From Undaria pinnatifida (Eukaryota > Sar > Phaeophyceae > Laminariales > Alariaceae), in contig JABAKD010000016.1 in assembly GCA_012845835.1 (NCBI GenBank), positions 20,069,196 to 20,133,195 on the forward strand: a stretch of DNA of 64,000 nt, in the 5' to 3' direction. The notes beneath the pieces were generated by a model. It had not been told where the DNA came from and did not search any database. It saw only the letters and a list, made by a program, of their open reading frames with translations. A program made the position numbers and the translations under genes. Below are positions 35,977 through 46,100 of the stretch, piece after piece (positions within the stretch are counted from its first letter, which is position 1; the number at the start of each line of letters is the position of its first letter).

Positions 35977-38900
35977 GTGAGATAGCTCGATTTTCTTAAG
36001 CGTGTTATTTTTTTAGAGTTGTACCCGCGTTTTTTTTCACAATCTACTTCCAAAAATAAACCCGATAGGCTTACGAACTGTTTTTGTCTTCGGGATACCC
36101 TCGGAATCACGTGCACCATGAAGACATCCAAGGCGGTGAAACTTGACAAGTGATACCATGAGGCCGGTCGCCCCGGTGATGTATCAGATTATCCTCGAGC
36201 TTGGTATAGATCATTTTCGTGAGTTCGAGCCCCCCCGAGTGCATACTCGCATGAATTCGGAGGGATTTTTTCTTGCGCACAAATTGACTGGCGGAAAGCG
36301 CGAGAGCGTGAGTTAGCAACACTCGATGAAAAATGGGCGAGCAGTGGGATTGCTGAACCCGATGCGCGATAAAACGTTGAAGGCAAGAACCGGGGGGGGG
36401 GAAGGACGACACTTGTGACTACGGCTTGTCCAGAAGCTGGGAAATCGAAACGTGAAAAAAAGAAGAAAAACAAAAACATACAGGTAGCCCTTTTTCTTTT
36501 TGGCCAGAGTATTTGTGAGTGGTGACAAGTCGGGGTCCTCGAGTGAAGAGCTCCCCGACATCGTTGGATTATATTGCGTTTATAATAGCAGTAGCTGTAG
36601 TTGTGTTTGGGCGCGTTCTGCGATAGCGATATCGTACTGCTGTAGCAATTTTGTCTGAAACGTGTTCTGAATCACGGGACTTCTTAGCCCACAATCGTCG
36701 GAATTTTCGGATTTATTTTGCAATTGTTTTCGTGGTGTACCTACAGAGGCCATGGAATTGTTCATTGGATATTGTAGCAGTTTCATCTTTTTCCCATTTC
36801 AGTTTTTGGGAGAGTTTTTGTTTTTTGGTAGAGCTCCTCTCTAGTGAGGAGCATCATGACATAATCGGTACACCTCCATTCTGCCGTACCTCACGTCGGT
36901 TACCAATACTACTGATATTGTGGCTAGGCCGCGTCATTGCTCACTGAGTTGCGTTTTCATCGTTTCTCTCAAGGTCGGTTTTAGATGGACAAGGTATACG
37001 AGTACCATGGCAATGGAAAGATCCTTAAAAGAGAAGCCGCAGAAAAATCGCGTCATACTAGTATGCATGTATTTGCTACTGCTTTGAATGTTGTCATTCG
37101 TACTGTAGTACTCTTTATTAACCGGCCAGTTTGTTGCTTGTCATCCGAAGATGTGCACAGCATGAGCTTCAACGTCGATCACTCCTGCTATAAAACTACT
37201 ATTTAACACTCCCAGGGACGAAATTGTGGTGGTGATGGTGGTGATGGTGATGGTTGTGATGGTGGTGATGGTGGTGATGGTGATGGTGGTGATGGTGGTG
37301 ATGGTGGTGATGGTGATGGTGGTGATGGTGGTGATGATGGTGATGGTGATGGTGGTGATGGTGGTGATGGTCATGGTGGTCATGGTGGTCATGGTGGTCA
37401 TGGTGATGATGGTGGTGATGGTTGTGATGACTTTCTGATTGTGAGACATTGGACCTGCTTCCGCGGTGCCTACATCCTGTATGTACAAGTACATCCTGGC
37501 ACCCGGGTCACGTTCTCGTGTAAGTTTTTTTTTTTTTTCCGTTTCGCTTTTTTCATTGTGTGTCTGCTCGCGGCCGCAGGCATTGCTTCGTACCTTCCTT
37601 ACGTCATACCTCCGTTCTTCCCTCCATTCTTCTGATAACACTTATTTCTAGTTGTCGATGTTAAATCTCACGCTGCTCCTTTTTGCATGAAAAATAAAAA
37701 TGCCGGTGCCACAGGTGCAAATAAATATAATTACGGTAAGAGAGGCTCAATATGTTGGTGTATCTCCCCTAGCAATCAACATGTTCACGCTTGGCGCACG
37801 CGAGATCTGCCTGGTCGACGAAACTCCGACGTACTCCGTGCCGACATTGTAGAGATGCGAGAGTATGCGCATGAAATGAGTGCCCCCTCGCCCGCCCTCC
37901 CCTCTTGGCACCGTGCACCATGGTCCTTCTTACCGTTACTTGAACACATCGCACAGGCGACATCATCCCTCCTATTGATGATCTATTCAAGATTTGCGTC
38001 TTTCAGAGAAGGCAGATCCCTGGGCCGTATGGTCTGCGTTGCCCATACAAAGATCAGGTTGCCGGGTGGAATCCGGATGCTCTATTATAGCACATGTTTG
38101 CTGGGGTGGATTTGTACTACACCGATCTTGCACTACGCATCATGCCCCGACAGATTCATGATCTGTTTCACCTCCATTGTAAGTTGGACGAAATGAAACA
38201 CGATCAAGGCGGTATCTCCACCTTTCTCAGTCGAGCTGGAGCTGTCCTATGTGACGACTGGTCTGTGCTCGTGTGGGGGCTCTGCATAGCCGTGTAGTAG
38301 ACCAGGAAACAAACATATTCTCGAATGAAAGCTAAAAGCAAACGGGGATGCTTCCTCCCTCCCCACCGTTGTTTTTCTTTTGTCTTTCATCCGACCAACT
38401 ACAATAGATGTCCGTAAAATAGATCACATAGGGCGTGATCTGTCTGATGTGTGGTTACTTGATCATCTAGATCGTGATTTGTCCGATGTGTGGTTACCCC
38501 AATAGACATGCTGTATATAGCGTACCTGTGCGTGTGCCCTTCCTTCCCAATCCCCCACCGACATCCAACCAAGGGGGCGATGGAGGCGACATGTCGGGCG
38601 ATATGGGGTTCGGCTGCATGGGCATGTCAGCGAGATGGAAGTCCTGATCAAGTGAAACTGGAGTGGGTCACTTGATCAGGACTTCCATTTCGGCAAACAT
38701 GCCCATGCGGGCGAACCCCATGACGTCCGACATGTCGCCTCCATCGCCCCCCTGGTTGGATGCCGGTGGGGTATTGGGAAGGGCACACGCACAGTACAAC
38801 ACATCCAGCATGTCTACTAAAGTTAACCTCACATTGGACAGATCACGATCTACTGTACACCGATCCTGCACCACACATCATGCCCCGACAGATACATGAT

Positions 38901-41900
38901 GTTTTTCACTTATCCCTGAGGTCCATTGTAAATTGGGCAAAATGAAATACGATAAAGGCAGCATGTCCACCTTTCTCAGTCGAGCTGGAGCTGTCCTATA
39001 TGACGACTGGTCTTTACTCGTGTGGGGGCTCTGTAATGCGCTTAGTATACCGGGAAACGAACATATTCTCGAATGAATGCTAAAAGCAAACGGGGATGTT
39101 TCCTCCCTCCCCACCGTTTTCATCTTGTCATTCATCCGACTAACTGTGATAGATCTCCGTAAATAGATCACCTAGCATGATCTGTCCCATGTGTGGTTAC
39201 TTGATCATCTAGATCGTGATCTGTTCAATGTGTGGTTACTTGATAATGTAGATCGTGATTTATCCGATGTGTGGTCATTCCAACGGACATGCTGTATACG
39301 GTGTGCCTGTGCGCGTGTGCCCTTGCTAATCCCCCGCCGACATCTAACCAGGGTGGCGATGGAGACACGTCGCGTGCAACGGGATTCGGCCGGATGGGCC
39401 TGTTTGCCGAGATGGATGTCCTCATCAGGTGAGGACGTGCGCAGGGTATTTGATTTTTTTGTTTTGCGTTATCGTTGCTGTTGCTGTGCAGCGCTTTGTC
39501 TTTCAATTTTATTTTCGAGCACAGCCAGATTCTAATTTCCGACAGTGTAATACAATAGGGGCTGATCCCTAGACCCGCATGCCCATTTTTTTATGCGTGC
39601 TTTGGTGCGTGCGCGTCCAATTCGACGACCTGGATCAGGGTAATGGCTAGTAAGGTGGTAAATGGGGCACGATCCCAGCATCTTCTCGGGTTTGGTTGGG
39701 CTGGACTTGGTTAACTCGGGTTGGGTTGGGTCTTTCCTGCTTCCGACCTATGCACATGGTTGACACCAGTTTCAAACATTCACCAGCACGAGTCCTAGCG
39801 AGAGTTGCAGTATATTTGCGTTACCGCTGCTGTTGATGTGCAACGCATTGTATTTTGGTTCTTTTGCATGGCTGCTGTTGGTGTTGGTGGTGCTCAGCGC
39901 TTTGTCTTTCGATATTGTCGAATTACTTCTGCTGCTGTTGGTGTGCAGCGCTGTTGTCTTTCGTTGTTATCGCGTTCGTCGTGCTGTTGCTGTGCAGCGC
40001 TTTGTCGCTATTAAGGTTTCGTTGCCGCTTGACAATGTGCGGCATGACTGAGCTTCAACGTCGACCACTCACAATTTTTTTCCAGAAAGTAGAAGCAGCC
40101 TAGGGGGTGCCGGTTGTCCGCTACCCTGTAAAATCGCTTGGCATATTATCTATTAATGGTGTCATGTGCTGTACCATATTGTGCTGTGCTGTGGTGTATC
40201 GTGTTGTGCCGCGCCTTGCGGCGGTGCCACACGCTGCGGCTTTTACTGTGCTGTGCTTTGCTGTGCCATCATGTGTTGCGCCATCATGTGTTGCGCCGTA
40301 CTGTGTTTTAAGGTACATGAAAAAACACACACACAGTCTTCCTTGCCTCCACTCCTACCTCTAATAGTGGCATGTGCTGTGCCATATTGTGCTGTGCTGT
40401 GGTGTATCGTGTTGTGCCGTGCCTTGCGGCGGTGCCACACGCTGCGGCTTTTACTGTGCTGTGCTTTGCTGTGCCGTCATGTGTTGCGCCGTACTGTGTT
40501 TTAAGGTGCATAAAAAAACACATACACAGTCTTCCTTGCCTCCCCTCCTTAGCTATTGACCCAGCACCGCCCATCCACCTTCACTCGTTGTCCCTATTCC
40601 TTATTCCCCCGCCCCTACGTATTCACCCGAGCCTGTTATCCCACCGTTATTATTTGTCCCTATTCCTATATCCCCCCGCCCGTCCTTCTACATTGATATT
40701 TGTTCGCCGTTCGTAGGATGCCGGACCACCCCCATATCAACCAGGCGCTAGGAATTAATGATACCGACCAGAACAACTTCTGGCTGCTGTACCCGCTGGC
40801 TGACGGGGATCTTTTAGAAGACATTGCCAAACGGACGAAAATGGTCGAGAGTGAAGTCATGCGGTGAGGTTGACTAAGAATATATAGCATATAAATATTC
40901 TATAAAATATTCCAGCTTTCGATCGATGTATCATACAACAACAAATTATGAAGATTTAACACGTTATTTACTACACTTAAACACTGGGTTGCATGCTGCA
41001 TCTAACATCAAACCTTCTAGAATAGTAAACATTACAAGCCAGATGATATAAAGGGATGTCTTATTGCTTCAATCGTCAGGTTTGTCCCCTTTGAGGATTT
41101 ATAGTTTCCGCGCACATATTGAAATGTCCCTCCCCCGCCCCCCCCCCCCCCCCTCCCCTCCTCCTCCACTGACCCCTCTTGTTCATAAAAAACCCCAACC
41201 CTTCCCCCCCCGCCCCATCCGTCCCCCGATTCCCCCCCCCTTCCGCCTAGTTTGTCCAAACGCCCCACTCACAATCAAAATCGGCCTGAGTAATAAACAC
41301 CTATACGCAGTTGATATCACGTCATTATCCTTCTGACCATCCATGACGTAGTTTTCAATTATTTTTCCCCCGCCCCCCCCCCTCCAACGCCCCCTCTTTT
41401 CCGACCACCTGCACGATCGCCTAGACCTAGCACCACGCGTATAACAAGCTGCTACATATCTTTGATCTCACAGCCGAAGTGTATTTGAATATTATTTGTG
41501 ACATAAACCTCCTAAAAAATATCTCCCCCCCCCCCCCCCCCCCCCTCTTGCCCTCCCTTACTCAAACGCCCCACCAAATATCGAAATCCGCCACATTAAT
41601 AAACACTTCACGCACAGGATATCACCTCATTATCTTTCGAGAGCCATCCATGCCGCTGTGCCCCCCCCCCCCCCCCCCGCCTCGAACGCCCCCTTCTTCC
41701 CATCACCCGCACCATCGCCTAGACCTGGCACCACACGTATAACAAACCCCTCACGTAAAGCCCTTCCTTCCCCCCCCCCCCCCCCCCCCGCCCCCACCCC
41801 CCACCTCCCCCCCAACCCATCCCAACCCCACCCCCTCGAACACTCCACCCTCTCTTTACTCACTGATTGTACGACTTACCCCAGGATATACATGATAAAC

Positions 41901-42991
41901 TGATGTATTATTTCCAAAACCGTCACATTTATCCCCTCAAAATAATGTATAGTTTCCAGGCACATATTGAGCTGCCCCCCCCGCCCCCCCCCCCCCCCCG
42001 CCCCCCCCCCCCCCCCGCCCCAACCCCCCCCCCCCCCCGCCCCCAATAATATACTGTTGCCAAAACCGTCAGATTTATCCCCTCGAAAGGATTTACAGCT
42101 TACATGCACAAATTGCCCCCTCCCCCCCCCCCCCCCCCCCCCCCTCCTCCAAACCCGCTCGCTTTTGATCAAAACCAGGCCCCCACGTCCTTCAGAACTC
42201 CGCCCCACCCCCCTCACCGGTTATTCGACTTACAAGATTCACTTGTTAAAAGGATACATTTCCCTTCACAGCTGTCAGATTTTGTCCCCCTCAGAAACGG
42301 GTTTTATAGTTTCTGCGCACAGACTGACTAAAATCATCCTGTTGACCCTGATAGCTACACTGTAGTTGTAAGGGGAGTCGCCGACCTATATCCTTAATGA
42401 GGACACACAACTCGTAATGCGCGCGATCGGAGTATCACACACAGCTTGCAAAGATGAGTTTCGACGAAATCTTCGATCTCACAGCTGGAGTGTATTTTCA
42501 TTTTTTATAATATATATTCCAGTCTCGCCTTCCAAGGTCGTTGCCATCGTCGTTTCGTTTTTTTTGTTCCTTTTCCTGGTATACAACACGAAATATCTGC
42601 CATGTTTGCCATCCTGCAATGTGCAGCAGCATGAGCTACAATGCCGAATACGCGTACACATCCACATAACGTAGAATAAAGCCAACATGGGGTAATCCAC
42701 GAAACGAGGGATCTAATTTTGGTTGCTCGTATTGTTGTTATATGGTCTCCCTCTACCATCAAAAACAAGTAATATCTTGAAAAAAAATAAGGGATTTTAA
42801 TTTCCACCCCGTCTCCCTATCGATATAGTCAATCCCCTGAGCAGTATTTTTTTGTTTTGGTAAGTTGGTGTTATTGTCTTAACGTTGTGTAGTTGCCATT
42901 ATGTTCGCTATCCGACAATGTGTAGCATGTCATAATCTTCTACGGCGATCACTCATGAGAATTATTGTTATAACATCATTGTTCCTATTGA

Positions 42992-43029
<38 letters not shown>

Positions 43030-43070
43030 GTTGCTGTTTGTTGTATTTGTTGTTGTATTTGTTGTTGTAT

Positions 43071-43140
<70 letters not shown>

Positions 43141-46100
43141 CATTTTTGTAGGTTATGGTGTTCCGTCTGGAGAGGATGGGTGGCCAATAGTTACATGACT
43201 ACAAGGCATGCAATGAATGAAGACGCCCCACCCCCTCCCACCTCCCGCCCAACGCCCCTACAGACTACGGCGATGCATGACAATCGTAACACCTCCCCCC
43301 CCGTCTCTGCTGAATCCCGGCATTCCTTGCAGTCTGGTCATCGAGGGCGGCACCGGGGCTAGCTGTATGCATGACAACGGTTACGTGCACAACGACATAA
43401 AGGCTGAGAACATCTTAGTCTTCTCCTCCGGCCCGGGTACCAAAACAACGGGCAAGATAGCGGACCTTGGCCTGGCCCGTGGTGAGCGAAAAACAATGAG
43501 GAGTGGTGCAGTGTGTGCTGTGGTGTAGTGTGCGGTGCTGTGCTATGACGCTGTGGTGTGCTGTGGTGTGGTGTGGTGTGCTGTGGTTCTTCTGTTGGCT
43601 TCGGGAAGCGTTTTGCACGGGATGGAGAAGGACGGTGGGTTGGCGGCAGGGGGCGCAGGGGTAGGAACGGTACGTGTGTAACAAAGTGGTTGGATGATTT
43701 AGGTGTATGCATATTATTTACTGCAGTACGTCTTTCTTCGCTCGGAGATGTCCTCCCACTGCCACCGCCGTTCCCGATTATGCCATTGTGACTTGTTACC
43801 GTTGCCGTTAACGCCATCGCCGCCACCGCAGCCATCACCACTATTTTGGCCGAACGTAACGCTCTCGCCCCTCCTCCCGCCCTTCCTTGTCCTACCCACG
43901 TCCATCAACTTCACACCAACGCGGCGTGAAAACAACAACAACAACAACAACAACAGCGATCGGTGACATGCGGCGTGGGGGAACTTTCGGGGGAACTCCG
44001 CCCGAAGCAATGCAGGGTAGACAGGTTCCGTGCCATCCCAGTCAGGACGTTTTCGCCTTCGCGCACATGGTCCTTGTTTTGGTGGCGAAGGTGGAGTGTA
44101 AATTCGCCAACATGTTTGCTAGCCAGGTGAGTGTTGTGGTGGATTGGCGCGAGCTTGCGAATTCGACCGTCTGGAGATTGAATGGTGGATAGGGAAGAGT
44201 AGGGTAGGGTAGGGTAGGGCAGCGTAGGGTAGGGTAGGGTAGGGCAGGGTGGGGTAAAGTAGGGTAGAGTAGGATAGGGTAGGGTATGCTAAAGTAGGGT
44301 AGGGTACGGTAGCGTAGGGTAGGGTGAGGTAAGGTAGACCAGGGTAGGGTAGGGTAGGGTAGAGTAGGGTGGGGTAGGGTAGGGTATGGTAAGGTAATGT
44401 AGAGCAGGGTAGGGTAGGGTAGGGTAGGGTATGGTAAGGTGAGGTAGAGCAGGGTAGGGTAGGGTAGGGTAGGGTAGGGCTACGGGTAGATTGGAGGAGG
44501 CTTTGGCAAGGATTAGCGTGTCGACAAAGGACACTGCGGGGATTTGAACCCCACATCATGCGGTTGTTAGAGATTAACCAAAACCAGTAAAAGCCGGCGG
44601 TCGACACTGGGGGTTATTTGAACTCCACATTCCGCTTTTGTAAGAGATACACCATGACCACGGAGCTATGGTACCCACCAGCGCTGATTGCTAGCCCGTG
44701 GTCGTGGTTTATCTCTGGCATTGTGAGCAAGTCATCAGACGCGATGAACAACATGCGAGTGCCCTGTGTTTTGGTCCTTTTCCAGTTCACGCCAACCCGT
44801 CACGTTGCCCGCCTTGGTTTAGGGTTTAGGGTTTGAGCGTTGGGGTTTGATATAATTTCCGGCAGTCATCACAACCGGGTTAGCTTGTTTGTCACCTCGT
44901 GATGTCGTCGTCATGGCCGAATAAATTTCCTTGTCGTCGGGTGAATCCCTTCATTGCCACGCAGTTACATATTCGTCATATTAATTTTGTCGTCGTCGCT
45001 GAGTGAAATTTGATCGTCGATACATGATACGTATCATACGTATGTACCTTAAAGGTCTTCAGCTCCTTGTGTCTTTCTTTGTCACCGCGTACAATCCGTC
45101 CTCGGCGCGGCGAATACGCAACTAAAGAACCCTAATTTGTCGCCCTTCGCCACCGGTGACCGGTTCCTTGTTCCTCGTTGCTTACAACGTTAGCTTTGCA
45201 TGACGGCGGACGACAAGAGGCGGTTGGTGGCTATGGATGCCGAGTCTGCAAGGATCTACATCGTGAGTTAGCCCGCGTTGTTGCCAGGCTGGCAGACCCC
45301 TCCCCCCCTTCCGCCTTTGTTGCTTACAAAAACGTGTGTAATCGCCGACACTCCGATTTGGGTCAAAATCTCACTACATTTTCTTCTTCCTTAGTTATTT
45401 CCTTCCTTCCTTTCTTCTTTCGTTATGTTCCTAGTTTATGTGCGTTGTTTTCGGCCTTGCCCTCGACGTAGACTGGCCTTGAGAAAGGTAGCATTTTCTT
45501 GCCGAAACCAACGCGGCGCCCCAGCAACTGAGGAGCCTTGAATACCGAGTATTGTGTGAAGAGCATTGGTCACTTACGGTTTACCATGTTCATCGGTTCG
45601 GCTTTCGATCTTTCTCGCACCCACGGTTTTCGGCCATCGTAGAGCTCCATAGCAAACGAGCCTCGGAAAAAAGAGGTGCACCTCTAAAGGTAGCATACGT
45701 CTTGACCTTGACAATGACCTCCACCTTGAGACCAAGGCTAGTACTGTATACGGTAGAGGGGTCCCCCTTTAGGGGCGACCAAGACTACTACTGTATGCGG
45801 TAGAGGGGTCCCCTTTTAGGGGCGACCAAGGCTAGTGCTGTATACGTTAGGGTTGTAACAACTGGCTACGTAATTCTTTTTTTTTCGTGCTTTTGTGTTT
45901 CACGACATGCGCCACGGCCATGGAAGTGCTTAATACGGTGCATTAGTAAAACAGAGAGCAAGGTACAGAGATATTCGCGCGGGTGGCCTATATAGGAAGC
46001 GAAGTTTGGGGCTCTCCCACCTATCGTGGCTTTGATGAGGCTTTAGCTGGTGGCTACCTTGTTTCTTTGCAATATTAATCATGGGCGCTTTTCGGTTTCT

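Larger units (their letters stand above)
38105..39300. repeat. 745-bp direct repeat plus inverted exon copy
   Basis: Block 38105-38500 recurs at 38850-39290 (CATCATGCCCCGACAGAT, TCTCAGTCGAGCTGGAGCTG, AAGCAAACGGGGATG, GATCATCTAGATCGTGAT). Each block is followed by an alphaC exon in sense orientation. Between them lies an antisense exon copy; the sense and antisense copies face each other around 38660, CCTGATCAAG against CTTGATCAGG. Confidence 0.85.

Noticed and set aside
42901..43362. 153-codon Leu/Cys-rich frame
   Set aside because: Made by the TTG microsatellite; overlaps the start of the catalytic-loop exon in another frame.
44189..44482. Telomere or telomere-like repeat
   Set aside because: Unit is five bases, irregular, and sits in a kinase intron near an exon donor; copy A has three units there, so it is local expansion.
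44119..44607. 162-codon minus-strand Tyr-Pro-Leu repeat frame
   Set aside because: By-product of the TAGGG minisatellite.
44530..44640. tRNA gene on the minus strand
   Set aside because: A T-arm-like GGGGTTCAAATCCCC is present, but no matching acceptor stem, D-arm or anticodon arm could be fitted.
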